Below, one piece after another: positions 1-7,890 of a stretch of 11,586 nucleotides of DNA; the first letter of the stretch is position 1, and the number at the start of each line of letters is the position of its first letter. The DNA comes from Dysgonamonadaceae bacterium (GTDB taxonomy: Bacteria > Bacteroidota > Bacteroidia > Bacteroidales > Azobacteroidaceae): the NCBI GenBank assembly GCA_031276105.1, contig JAISNS010000091.1:1-11586 (forward strand), written 5' to 3'. A program made the translations under genes and the position numbers. The notes under the pieces were generated by a model that was not told where the DNA came from, did not search any database, and saw only the letters and a list, made by a program, of their open reading frames with translations.

Positions 1-18
1 TGCTAAAGACACCAAGGC

Positions 19-2997
19 ATGGAGCGCACCATCGACATGAAACAGTTGGTTTTCAAAGACACGTCTTTTGCCAACTTGATGAATAAACGGATATTAAACG
101 TCCTGCTTATCGCAACCAATTACGACGCTTTTATGCTGGAAGACGATGGACGAATCGACGAACAGATTTTCAACGAATATACTTCCCTCAGTTTGCGCTA
201 TCCGCCGCGATTTACACAGGCCGCCACCGAAGAAGAAGCCCTGACCGTTCTGCTGCAAATCCATTTCGACTTGGTTATCTGTATGCCGAACATGGATGAT
301 ACGGATATTTTTGCAACCGCTAATCATATCAAGTCGCTTTATCGGGATATTCCGATTGTCGTTCTCACCCCGTTTTCGCGGGAGGTCACCAAGCGAATTT
401 CACAGGAGGATTTGTCGTCTATCGACTATGTTTTTTCTTGGTTAGGCAACTCCGAACTGCTGCTGGCGATTATCAAACTGCTGGAAGACCGGATGAATGT
501 GGACGACGATATTCTGTCCGTGGGCGTCCAAACCATTCTGTTGGTGGAAGATTCTATCCGCTTCTATTCGTCGGCTTTGCCGCATTTGTACAAATTTGTT
601 TTGAAACAGTCGAAAGAATTTTCCAAAGAGGCGCTGAATCCCCATCAGCAAACGTTGCGGATGCGCGGCCGTCCCAAAATCCTGTTAGCCCGCTCGTATG
701 AAGAAGCCGAAACACTGTACGGCAAATACAAACATAACATGCTGGGCATCGTGTGCGATATGAGTTTCAGCCGGAAAGGGAAAAAAGACAGTTTTGCCGG
801 CTATAAATTCGGATGTAAAGTGCGAAACGAAGACCGCTTTGTCCCGATTATCTTCGATTCTTCCGAATCAAGCAACAGCGCTTATGCCGAAGAACTTAAT
901 TGCAGTTTCATTGATAAAAATTCCAAAACGTTTCCGCAGGACTTGCGCAAAGAAATAAAGAACAATTTCGGCTTCGGCGATTTTATCATCATCAATCCTT
1001 CTACCAAAAGGGAAGTGATGCGGATTAACTCGCTGATCGACCTGCAAAAGAAAATCTTTGAAATACCGGACGATTCGCTGATTTATCACCTGTCGCACAA
1101 TCATTTTTCCCGTTTCTTCTATTCCCGCGCCATTTTCCCGGTAGCGGAATTTCTCAAAGGCATCGACGTTTCGGATTACAGCGACATGATGGAAGCCCGC
1201 AAAGTCATCTTTGAAGCCATTGTCGGCTACCGGAAAATGAAAAATTCGGGCGTTGTCGCCGTTTTTGAAAAAGACCGTTTCGACGAATATTCCAATTTTG
1301 CCCGGATAGGCGAAGATTCGCTGGGCGGAAAAGGCCGGGGTTTAGCTTTTATGGGACAGATGATTAAACGCCGCGCCAAAGATTTGGAAGACCAATTTCC
1401 CCACGCCCTCGTGCAAATTCCCAAAACGGTGGTGCTGGCGACAGACATTTTCGACGAATTTATGGAAACGAACGAGTTGTACGAAATCGCTTTGCAGGAT
1501 TTGCCCGACGAAGACATTCTCCGTTATTTCCTGAAAGCGAGCCTTCCCAAACGCTTGATCGAAGATTTGATTGCTTTTTTCGACGTCGTGAAAACACCGG
1601 TTGCCATCCGTTCGTCGAGTTTGCTGGAAGATTCGCATTATCAGCCCTTTGCCGGCATTTACAACACGTACATGGTTCCGAAAATCCGGGACAATTACGC
1701 CATGCTGGAAAAGGTAAGCAATGCAGTTAAAGGCGTTTATGCTTCGGTTTTTTTCAAAGACAGCAAGGCCTACATGATGGCTACTCAAAATTTAATCGAT
1801 CAGGAGAAAATGGCTATCGTTCTGCAGGAGGTCGTGGGACAAAACTACGACGAACGCTGTTATCCGACGATTTCCGGCGTTGCCCGTTCGCTGAACTATT
1901 ATCCCGTCGGCGACGAAAAACCGGAAGACGGCATTGCCAATGTCGCCTTGGGATTGGGGAAATACATTGTCGATGGCGGGATTACGCTTCGTTTTTCGCC
2001 GCTTCATCCGCACAGTATTCTGCAAACGAGCGCGTTGGAATATGCGCTGAAAGAAACGCAAACGAAGTTTTATGCGTTGAATCTGCAAACCATGTCGGCC
2101 GAACTGTTATCGCCCGACGACGCTTATAATTTATTGAAACTGCCGGTCAAAGAAGCCGACAAAGACGGCTCGTTGCGGTATATTGCTTCGACTTACGACC
2201 CGGTCGATCAGGTTTTGCTGGACGGTTATTATCCGGGAAACAACCGGAAAGTCATCACTTTTTCCGGCGTTTTGCAGTCCGACGTTTTTCCGCTGGCGGC
2301 TATTCTGGATTACATTCTTCGACTGGGGCAGGAAGAAATGGGGCGACCGGTGGAAATCGAATTTGCCGTTAATTTGGAACGGAATCGCGACAAAGAACCG
2401 TTCGGCGTTTTTTATTTGCTGCAAATTCGCCCGATTGTGGACAGCAAGGAACTGGTGGACGAGGATTTGTGTTCCGTCCGGCGGGAAAACGTCTTTCTGT
2501 ATTCCGATCATGCTTTGGGACATGGCGTGGCAAACGATGTTTTCGACGTTATTTATGTTAAAACGGAACGATTCAATGCGGCCAACAATCCGGCGATTGC
2601 GCTGGAAATTGAGCAATGGAACAGGGAAATGATGAGCGAAGGGAAAAGTTACATCCTGATTGGCCCTGGTCGCTGGGGGAGCGCCGACCCGTGGCTGGGC
2701 ATTCCCGTCAAGTGGCCGCACATTTCCAACGCGCGGGTCATTGTGGAGGCCGGACTGGAAAACTACCGGATTGAACCGAGTCAGGGAACGCATTTTTTTC
2801 AAAACCTGACGTCGTTCGGCGCCGGCTATTTTACGGTTAATCCGTATATCAACGACGGCGGCGTCTATGATGAAGCGTTTCTGAACGCTCAACCGGCTGT
2901 TCGGGAAACGGAATTTCTCCGGCAGATACGTTTCGACAAACCGGCGGTTATCAAAATCAACGGGAAAAAGAATACCGGTCTGGTTATGAAACCGTAA
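19..2997 (+). CDS. Dual receiver-like / PEP-synthase-type ATP-binding domain protein (PEP/pyruvate-binding domain protein)
   Basis: A 992-residue, apparently cytoplasmic protein. Residues about 27-155 look like a receiver domain that has lost its phosphoacceptor region (DLVICMPNMDD, with no Asp at the usual place). Residues about 172-315 form a second receiver-like domain that keeps the acidic pair (E177, D178), a candidate phosphoacceptor D247, S281 and K300. From about 430 to 810 comes a pyruvate phosphate dikinase/PEP synthase nucleotide-binding domain: LGGKGRG (K438), AIRSSSLLED (R531), VEIEFAV (E781) and LLQIRPI (Q802, R804). The last 180 residues carry a GPGRWGSADPWLG motif (883-895), not the phosphohistidine swivel domain or the PEP-binding barrel, so ordinary PEP synthase activity is unlikely. 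ATP binding, perhaps with phosphoryl transfer gated by the receiver domains, is inferred. An in-frame stop at positions 4-6 limits the N-terminus. ATG at 37 (MKQLVFKD) is an equally plausible start; neither has a strong ribosome-binding site. Confidence 0.85.
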   Translation: MERTIDMKQLVFKDTSFANLMNKRILNVLLIATNYDAFMLEDDGRIDEQIFNEYTSLSLRYPPRFTQAATEEEALTVLLQIHFDLVICMPNMDDTDIFATANHIKSLYRDIPIVVLTPFSREVTKRISQEDLSSIDYVFSWLGNSELLLAIIKLLEDRMNVDDDILSVGVQTILLVEDSIRFYSSALPHLYKFVLKQSKEFSKEALNPHQQTLRMRGRPKILLARSYEEAETLYGKYKHNMLGIVCDMSFSRKGKKDSFAGYKFGCKVRNEDRFVPIIFDSSESSNSAYAEELNCSFIDKNSKTFPQDLRKEIKNNFGFGDFIIINPSTKREVMRINSLIDLQKKIFEIPDDSLIYHLSHNHFSRFFYSRAIFPVAEFLKGIDVSDYSDMMEARKVIFEAIVGYRKMKNSGVVAVFEKDRFDEYSNFARIGEDSLGGKGRGLAFMGQMIKRRAKDLEDQFPHALVQIPKTVVLATDIFDEFMETNELYEIALQDLPDEDILRYFLKASLPKRLIEDLIAFFDVVKTPVAIRSSSLLEDSHYQPFAGIYNTYMVPKIRDNYAMLEKVSNAVKGVYASVFFKDSKAYMMATQNLIDQEKMAIVLQEVVGQNYDERCYPTISGVARSLNYYPVGDEKPEDGIANVALGLGKYIVDGGITLRFSPLHPHSILQTSALEYALKETQTKFYALNLQTMSAELLSPDDAYNLLKLPVKEADKDGSLRYIASTYDPVDQVLLDGYYPGNNRKVITFSGVLQSDVFPLAAILDYILRLGQEEMGRPVEIEFAVNLERNRDKEPFGVFYLLQIRPIVDSKELVDEDLCSVRRENVFLYSDHALGHGVANDVFDVIYVKTERFNAANNPAIALEIEQWNREMMSEGKSYILIGPGRWGSADPWLGIPVKWPHISNARVIVEAGLENYRIEPSQGTHFFQNLTSFGAGYFTVNPYINDGGVYDEAFLNAQPAVRETEFLRQIRFDKPAVIKINGKKNTGLVMKP

Positions 2998-3034
2998 AGA
3001 ATTTTGTCTTCTGTATTTTATCTATTTTTATCCG

Positions 3035-3068
3035 TTTGTGTGTAATTTGAAATTTAATGCTAACTTTG
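3035..3068 (+). promoter_or_regulatory. Bacteroidetes-type promoter of lolD
   Basis: TTTG (3035-3038), a 22-nt spacer and TAACTTTG (3061-3068) match the Bacteroidetes primary sigma factor consensus TTTG-N19-23-TAnnTTTG. Transcription would start near 3074-3076, giving a very short A-rich leader before the ATG at 3088. Its presence suggests that lolD and the following exporter gene are transcribed independently of the large upstream gene. No clear terminator hairpin is visible between 2998 and 3034. Confidence 0.75.
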
Positions 3069-3087
3069 CAAAACGAAATAATTACAC

Positions 3088-3744
3088 ATGATCAGTTGTA
3101 AAAACATCACAAAGAGTTTTGGTAATTTGCAGGTTTTAAAAGGGATTAATCTGAGTATTGTTCCGGGCGAGATTGTAGCCATTGTTGGCCCGAGCGGCGC
3201 CGGGAAAACAACATTATTACAGGTTTTGGGTACTTTAGATAAACCGGATTCGGGAGAAGTCTTTTACGGGAACGTCAATATCAATGGATATAAGGATAAA
3301 GAATTAGCTGCTTTCAGAAACAAGCATATCGGGTTCGTATTTCAATTTCACCAGTTGTTACCGGAATTTACCGCACTCGAAAATGTGATGATTCCGGCTT
3401 TGATAGGAAATGTCAAATCGTCCGAATCGATCCGGCGGGCTAACGAAATTCTGGATTTCCTGAAATTATCCGATCGTACCGGACACAAGCCTTCTGCACT
3501 TTCAGGAGGCGAAAAGCAGCGGGTCGCCGTAGCCAGGGCTTTAGTGAACAATCCTTCGGTAATCTTTGCCGATGAACCTTCGGGCAGTCTGGATTCCCAA
3601 AATAAAGAAGAACTGCACCGCTTGTTTTTCGATTTGAGAGACCGGTTCAAACAAACGTTTGTTATTGTTACCCACGACGAAAAACTGGCGCGATTAACAG
3701 ACCGGATTATTTACATGAAAGACGGGAAAATAGTTAGTAATTAA
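3088..3744 (+). CDS. lolD: LolD-type ABC transporter ATP-binding protein
   Basis: A 218-residue ABC ATPase with a full motif set: Walker A GPSGAGKT (34-41), Q-loop Q86, signature LSGGE (138-142), Walker B VIFADEP (158-164), D-loop SGSLDS and H-loop H196. The stretch [19 protein letters not shown] after the Q-loop is very close to that of LolD, the ATPase that powers LolCDE release of lipoproteins from the inner membrane towards the outer membrane, and the length is normal for LolD. The broader LolD/MacB/FtsE family shares this fold, so assignment to lipoprotein release rests on sequence resemblance only. No permease gene (LolC/E type) lies next to it, so the partner must be encoded elsewhere. 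It starts 19 nt downstream of a good promoter and probably shares a transcript with the exporter gene 33 nt further on. Confidence 0.88.
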   Translation: MISCKNITKSFGNLQVLKGINLSIVPGEIVAIVGPSGAGKTTLLQVLGTLDKPDSGEVFYGNVNINGYKDKELAAFRNKHIGFVFQFHQLLPEFTALENVMIPALIGNVKSSESIRRANEILDFLKLSDRTGHKPSALSGGEKQRVAVARALVNNPSVIFADEPSGSLDSQNKEELHRLFFDLRDRFKQTFVIVTHDEKLARLTDRIIYMKDGKIVSN

Positions 3745-3768
3745 GAATTAGGAATTAAGAATTAGGAA
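3741..3768 (+). repeat. Perfect 14-bp tandem duplication in the lolD/lysE-type gap
   Basis: TTAAGAATTAGGAA occurs twice head to tail (3741-3754 and 3755-3768). The first copy contains the lolD stop codon (TAA at 3742-3744), and the second ends 9 nt before the ATG of the exporter gene. The AGGAA in the second copy could serve as a weak ribosome-binding site. AT-rich short tandem repeats of this kind are common between Bacteroidetes genes. Confidence 0.85.
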
Positions 3769-3777
3769 TTTTGCAAC

Positions 3778-4410
3778 ATGTTTGACGTCATCTATAACGG
3801 AATCATTATTGGCGTATTGGTTTCTGCCCCGATGGGGCCTATCGGATTGATGTGTGTGCAACGTACACTGAATAAAGGGAGGTGGCATGGATTTGTTTCC
3901 GGCGTTGGGGCTGCTTTATCGGATTTGATCTATGCCTCCATCACGTGTTTGGGGATGGGAATTATCATTGATTTTGTAGATGTCCATCGGATTATCCTTC
4001 AGATTGCCGGCAGCATCCTTTTATTACTGTTCGGTTTTTATACTTTCTATACCAATCCTTCCAAGAGCCTTCACAAGCCCAAAGAGGGCGCAAACTCTTT
4101 TTCGCAGGACGCTATTACCGCTTTTTTCCTCACCCTGTCCAATCCGTTGATTATCTTCTTTTATATTGCTCTTTTTGCCCGGTTTAATTTTATTGATCCC
4201 GACGAAACGTTATATTCCATCATTATAGGCTTATCGTTTGTTGTTTTGGGGGCTTTGGCCTGGTGGTTTCTTGTTTCCACGTTGATCGGAAAACTCCGGA
4301 CAATTATCAATGTGCGCGGTTTATGGATTATCAATAAAGTAGTTGGGGGAATCATTATATTTTTATCCTTTCTGGGGATCATTTATTCCATTCTGGAATA
4401 TAAACCCTGA
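3778..4410 (+). CDS. LysE/RhtB-family membrane exporter
   Basis: A 210-residue polytopic inner-membrane protein, the usual length of the LysE/RhtB amino-acid exporter family. The first helix (about 5-28) contains the family hallmark APMGPIG (17-23), followed by a cytoplasmic turn with QRTLNKGRWHGF and a second helix with the small-residue stretch SGVGAALSDLIY (41-52). Further hydrophobic segments lie near 72-92, 112-134, 144-170 and 183-206, six in all. SNPLIIFFY (121-129) resembles the conserved NPK/NP region of the family. The family exports amino acids or related small metabolites by proton exchange; the substrate here cannot be told. It follows lolD by 33 nt on the same strand and is probably cotranscribed, though no functional link is evident. 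It converges with dnaJ, the two stop codons being 57 bp apart. Confidence 0.85.
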   Translation: MFDVIYNGIIIGVLVSAPMGPIGLMCVQRTLNKGRWHGFVSGVGAALSDLIYASITCLGMGIIIDFVDVHRIILQIAGSILLLLFGFYTFYTNPSKSLHKPKEGANSFSQDAITAFFLTLSNPLIIFFYIALFARFNFIDPDETLYSIIIGLSFVVLGALAWWFLVSTLIGKLRTIINVRGLWIINKVVGGIIIFLSFLGIIYSILEYKP

Positions 4411-4418
4411 TTCTATTT

Positions 4419-4442
4419 GCAGCAACTTGCTGCGCTTCGCGC
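4419..4442. repeat. Short inverted repeats between convergent exporter gene and dnaJ
   Basis: GCAGCAA-C-TTGCTGC (4419-4433) is a perfect inverted repeat with 7-bp arms; the realistic hairpin is GCAGC-AACTT-GCTGC. It runs straight into a second small GC-rich hairpin, GCG-CTT-CGC (4432-4440). Placed between two convergent stop codons, it may act as a weak bidirectional terminator, but neither strand has a following T-run, so this role is only an inference. Confidence 0.4.
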
Positions 4443-4467
4443 CAACTCATAACTCTCAACGTATTCC

Positions 4468-5637
4468 TTAATCGAACATGTTTTTGAATTTACTGAAAAA
4501 CTTTTCTTTGGTGGACAAATTCGGCTGAAAATTCGGCGATTCTTCCATTTTTACCAGCATTTCTTTTTGTTCTTTCGTTAAATTTTCAGGAACATAAACG
4601 CCGATATTGATCAGTAAATCGCCGGTTCCGTAGTGATTGAGAGACGGTAATCCTTTGTTTTTTAATCGCAACACTTTACCCGGTTGAGTTCCCTGCTCGA
4701 TTTTAATTTTGGCTTTCCCGTCCAGCGTAGGAATCTCGACGGTTCCGCCCATCGCGGCTTGCGGGAACGTCAGCAGGAGATTGTAGATAATGTCGCTCTG
4801 GTCGCGAATCAATTCCGGATGCGGCTCTTCTTCGATCAGCACCAGCAAATCGCCGTTTATTCCGCCATGACGGGCAGCGTTGCCTTTCCCGCCGAGCGAT
4901 AATTGCATGCCTTCGGCTACGCCGGCAGGGATGTTGATTGTAATCACATCGTCGCTCCTCAAAATGCCTTCGCCGTTGCAATGCGGACATTTCTTGGTGA
5001 TTTTTCGGCCTTCGCCGTTACATTCGGGACAAACGGTGCGGGTTTGCATTTGTCCTAAAATCGTATTCATGGTGCGGGTAATATGCCCCGTTCCCCGGCA
5101 GGCGGAACAGGTGGAATAGGCGCCGGCGTTTTCGGCGCCGCTTCCTTTGCAATGACTGCAAGCGACGTATTTGTTTACTTTGATTTTCTTTTCAACGCCG
5201 GTAGCAATCTCTTTGAGCGAAAGTTTGACTTTCACCCGCAAATCGGCGCCGCGATTGGTTCGTCCGGATGCACCGCCGCCAAAATTGCTGAATCCGCCGC
5301 CGCTGAATCCGCGAAAATGGCCGAATCCGCCCTCGAAAATATCGCCGAATTGAGAGAAAATGTCTTCCATCGACATTCCGCCGCCGCTGTATCCGTATCC
5401 CGATGCGCCGCCGACGCCTGCATGACCGAATTGGTCATACCGCTTGCGTTTGTCGTCATTGCTGAGGACTTCGTACGCTTCGGCGGCTTCCTTGAATTTT
5501 TCTTCTGCCGATTTATCGCCCGGATTTTTATCGGGATGATACTGAATCGCTTTTTTCCGGTACGCTTTTTTTATTTCGTCTGCCGAAGCTGTTTTGGCAA
5601 CTTCCAGTATTTCGTAATAGTCTCTTTTTGTAGCCAT
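4468..5637 (-). CDS. dnaJ: Chaperone protein DnaJ (Hsp40)
   Basis: A 389-residue class A J-protein, full length for the family. The J-domain (about 4-70) holds the HPD triad at 34-36 that stimulates the DnaK ATPase. A Gly/Phe-rich linker spans about 71-130. Four CxxCxGxG zinc-binding repeats are intact: CSHCKGSG (160-167), CSACRGTG (177-184), CPECNGEG (203-210) and CPHCNGEG (217-224), which together bind two Zn ions. The C-terminal substrate-binding and dimerisation beta-domains follow. Acting in the cytoplasm, it delivers unfolded clients to DnaK, with GrpE as the exchange factor. It lies 24 nt downstream of grpE and is almost certainly cotranscribed with it; dnaK itself is not in the window. 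Its leader is A-rich with no Shine-Dalgarno sequence, as usual in this phylum. Confidence 0.97.
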   Translation of the reverse strand: MATKRDYYEILEVAKTASADEIKKAYRKKAIQYHPDKNPGDKSAEEKFKEAAEAYEVLSNDDKRKRYDQFGHAGVGGASGYGYSGGGMSMEDIFSQFGDIFEGGFGHFRGFSGGGFSNFGGGASGRTNRGADLRVKVKLSLKEIATGVEKKIKVNKYVACSHCKGSGAENAGAYSTCSACRGTGHITRTMNTILGQMQTRTVCPECNGEGRKITKKCPHCNGEGILRSDDVITINIPAGVAEGMQLSLGGKGNAARHGGINGDLLVLIEEEPHPELIRDQSDIIYNLLLTFPQAAMGGTVEIPTLDGKAKIKIEQGTQPGKVLRLKNKGLPSLNHYGTGDLLINIGVYVPENLTKEQKEMLVKMEESPNFQPNLSTKEKFFSKFKNMFD

Positions 5638-5661
5638 TGTTTGTTTTTTTGTTATTTCTTT

Positions 5662-6225
5662 TTAATTGGCCACGACGACTTTGGCGTGGCGGATTACTTT
5701 ATCGTTCAGGGTATATCCGGTTTGCAGGTTGTCGATAACCGTCCCTTTTTGTTCCTCACTTTGAGCGGGAACAGTTGCAACGGCTTCGTATAAATCGGGG
5801 TCGAAAGGCGTTCCCACCGATTCGAGGGCTTTCACGCCGTTTTGTTGGAGGTAAGACAGGAATTTGTTGTAAATCAAGTTTACGCCTTCTTTTACCGAAT
5901 TCAAATCCGTTGCTTTGTCAATCGTTTCCAGCGCTCTTTGGCAATCATCGATCACAGGCAGAAGTCCCGTCAACACTTTTTCGCCTCCATTTCTGATTAA
6001 ATCCGCCTTTTCTTTGATGGTACGTTTCCGGTAATTATCGTATTCGGCCATTAGACGGAGGTGCGTATCTTTCAAAGCCGCTAATTCTTCTGACAGATTG
6101 TCGGTTTTGCCGACATTCTCTTCCGGATTTTCTTCCCCCGGTTGTTCTTTTGGCATATCTTCTGCGAAATTGTCAGCGAAATTTTCGTCGTTTTCAATTT
6201 TATTTTCCCGTTCTTTTTCACTCAT
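5662..6225 (-). CDS. grpE: Nucleotide exchange factor GrpE
   Basis: A 187-residue protein of typical GrpE length and make-up. It has an acidic, probably disordered N-terminus rich in Glu, Asp and Asn (1-43), then a long helical coiled-coil dimerisation stretch (about 44-100, including RLMAEYDNYRKRT). The C-terminal beta-domain carries the family signature: GVKALESVGTPFDPDLYEAV (130-149) and then VIDNLQTGYTLNDKVIRHAKV (163-183). GrpE releases ADP from DnaK and acts as a thermosensor in the heat-shock chaperone cycle. It is the first gene of the grpE-dnaJ operon and is divergent from the SGNH/MBOAT operon. No CIRCE operator is seen in the 223 bp upstream, so HrcA control is not supported here. 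Confidence 0.97.
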   Translation of the reverse strand: MSEKERENKIENDENFADNFAEDMPKEQPGEENPEENVGKTDNLSEELAALKDTHLRLMAEYDNYRKRTIKEKADLIRNGGEKVLTGLLPVIDDCQRALETIDKATDLNSVKEGVNLIYNKFLSYLQQNGVKALESVGTPFDPDLYEAVATVPAQSEEQKGTVIDNLQTGYTLNDKVIRHAKVVVAN

Positions 6226-6316
6226 AACTTTATCCGTTTAGTTTATACTGTTTGTTTATCAATAATTTAAGATTGATTGAAAGAAAAATGATGGTTGTTT
6301 GTCATTCTAACACGTA

Positions 6317-6329
6317 GCAAATACTTTGC
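6317..6329. promoter_or_regulatory. Small palindrome in the divergent grpE / SGNH-operon intergenic region
   Basis: GCAAA-TAC-TTTGC is a perfect inverted repeat with 5-bp arms and a 3-bp spacer, lying 92 bp before grpE and 120 bp before the SGNH gene. On the minus strand it abuts TACATTGG (6329-6336), which differs by one base from the -7 consensus TAnnTTTG, but no good -33 element is seen at the right distance. It could be an operator or may have arisen by chance; apart from this and the candidate at 6383-6410, I see nothing convincing in 6226-6448. Confidence 0.3.
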
Positions 6330-6381
6330 CAATGTAATTTCGAATATTTACTCATTTTTGTTTCTAAAAGTTAAAAATCAT

Positions 6382-6410
6382 ATTGTATTTGAATAATTGT
6401 ATTAATTTTA
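6382..6410 (+). promoter_or_regulatory. Candidate promoter of the SGNH/MBOAT operon
   Basis: TTG (6383-6385), a 17-nt spacer and TAATTTTA (6403-6410) match TTG-N17-23-TAnnTTTG except for the final base of the -7 box. It would give a leader of roughly 30 nt before the ATG at 6449. This is weaker than the other promoters in the window. Confidence 0.4.
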
Positions 6411-6448
6411 CGGCGTTTTTGAAAAAAGTACGAACTTAAATAGCGAAA

Positions 6449-7888
6449 ATGAAAGCCGGTAGAGCGCTTTTTTTTATTGTATTTGTGATTTTTATGTTGG
6501 GAATGGTTTCTTATTTATTCCCCGAAGATGGAATTTCTTTCGCTGAAAGACATTTTTATTTTCCGTCATTAGAAGAAATTATGGTAAAAGATAATGGTAC
6601 CGATATTCCGCAACGGCTAAAAGCAATGGAAGCGGGTCTCCGGATGCAGGATTCTTTACTGATGGTTTATCAGGATTCACTTACTTTTTATATGAATTTT
6701 TTCCGGACGCATCCTTCCCGGATTGATTGCCCGGACAACGATTGGGAGTTTTTATTCCCTCTGTTTGAGCGTTTAGACAGTTGCCGGAAAAAAAGAGAAG
6801 TTGTCCGCATCCTCCACTACGGCGATTCGCAGATAGAGGGCGACCGGATTACCGGATATATCCGTCAGCAGTTGCAAGAAAAATTCGGGGGTGTTGGGCC
6901 GGGGTTGATCCCTGCCGTTCAACCGATTCCGTCGTCCGCGATCGGGCAAACGGCTTCCGACAATATCGGGCGGTATATTATTGCCGGCAATTTTGCCAAC
7001 CAGGTGTCGCACAACCGCTACGGCGTATTGGGTCAGATGGCGCAGGTGAATGGAAACGCTTCGATTTCCGTGGTTGCGCGGAACTGGAAAAATACGTTTG
7101 AACATGTGAAAAAATTTTCCCGGATACGCTTATATTCCGGCTATACACCCGGAAATTTCAACGCAAATCTGCTTCCTTCCGATAATGTTCCTTTGCTGCA
7201 AAAATCGACTCAAAAGAAACAGACACTGAATGTTACTACATGGAGTATGCACGAGCCGGTCAAAAAATTCACATTGAATTTGTCGGGAGCGGCCGAAGTT
7301 TACGGGATTGCCGTCGATGGCGATTATGGCGTTGCCGTCGATAATATTCCGCTTCGGGGGAGTTCGGGAACTTTTTTTACCCGGATCGAAAAGTCGGTCA
7401 TGAAACCCATGCTGGACGATTTGAATGTCGGCCTGATTATCCTTGAGTTTGGCGGAAATATGATGCCGTCGATAAAAAAGGAAAAAAATGTGTCGGATTA
7501 CAAAGCCAAAATAGCGCAGCAAATTGCTTATTTCAAAGAGTTATGTCCCGAATCCAAAATTTTACTGATTGGCCCCGCCGACATGTCAACCAAAAAGGGC
7601 GGTAAATTGCAGACATACCCGTTATTAGAAACGATGGTTCAGGGCATGAGAGAAGCGGCGTTGGAAAATGGAGCTGCCTTTTGGAACATGTACGAAGTAA
7701 TGGGCGGAAAAAACTCAATGATCGGCTGGGTCAAAACCAAACCGTCGTTAGCGGCTCCCGATTATATCCACTTTACGCCGAAAGGCGCCGACCGGATTGC
7801 CGAATTATTTTACGAATCGTTGATGTTTTATTATAACTATTATAATTTCCGGAAAACGCACGAACAAAAAATCCAACAGGCTAATTAA
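6449..7888 (+). CDS. Membrane-anchored SGNH/GDSL-type hydrolase or acetyltransferase, first gene of an O-acetylation operon
   Basis: A 479-residue protein with an N-terminal hydrophobic helix (about 6-24), probably an uncleaved anchor holding the rest in the periplasm. The SGNH fold starts near 118 with HYGDSQIEGDR, giving nucleophile S127 in a canonical GDS block I. A block II glycine is likely in DNIPLRGSSG (298-307). Block III is FGGNMMPS (334-341): N337 is kept but the Asp of GxND is missing. Block V is PDYIHFTPKG with D438 and H441. The catalytic triad therefore looks intact, in esterase order. SGNH proteins next to MBOAT acyltransferases usually transfer acetyl groups to, or remove them from, envelope polysaccharides; which of these applies here cannot be told. 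Two nucleotides separate it from the next gene, a second SGNH protein. Confidence 0.8.
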   Translation: MKAGRALFFIVFVIFMLGMVSYLFPEDGISFAERHFYFPSLEEIMVKDNGTDIPQRLKAMEAGLRMQDSLLMVYQDSLTFYMNFFRTHPSRIDCPDNDWEFLFPLFERLDSCRKKREVVRILHYGDSQIEGDRITGYIRQQLQEKFGGVGPGLIPAVQPIPSSAIGQTASDNIGRYIIAGNFANQVSHNRYGVLGQMAQVNGNASISVVARNWKNTFEHVKKFSRIRLYSGYTPGNFNANLLPSDNVPLLQKSTQKKQTLNVTTWSMHEPVKKFTLNLSGAAEVYGIAVDGDYGVAVDNIPLRGSSGTFFTRIEKSVMKPMLDDLNVGLIILEFGGNMMPSIKKEKNVSDYKAKIAQQIAYFKELCPESKILLIGPADMSTKKGGKLQTYPLLETMVQGMREAALENGAAFWNMYEVMGGKNSMIGWVKTKPSLAAPDYIHFTPKGADRIAELFYESLMFYYNYYNFRKTHEQKIQQAN

Positions 7889-7890
7889 TT

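Noticed and set aside
2131..2892. A 253-residue open frame on the minus strand
   Set aside because: It lies wholly antisense to the PEP-synthase-like gene, whose motifs (LLQIRPI, GPGRWGSADPW) are conserved in the plus frame. Its composition is that of a shadow frame, and no domain is recognisable.
5083..5793. A 236-residue open frame on the plus strand
   Set aside because: It is antisense to dnaJ and grpE, both of which have complete family motifs. The Ala/Phe-rich translation is the complement of the Gly/Phe and zinc-finger region.
6226..6448. Possible CIRCE (HrcA) operator upstream of grpE
   Set aside because: The TTAGCACTC-N9-GAGTGCTAA motif is absent in any recognisable form; only an unrelated 13-bp palindrome is present.
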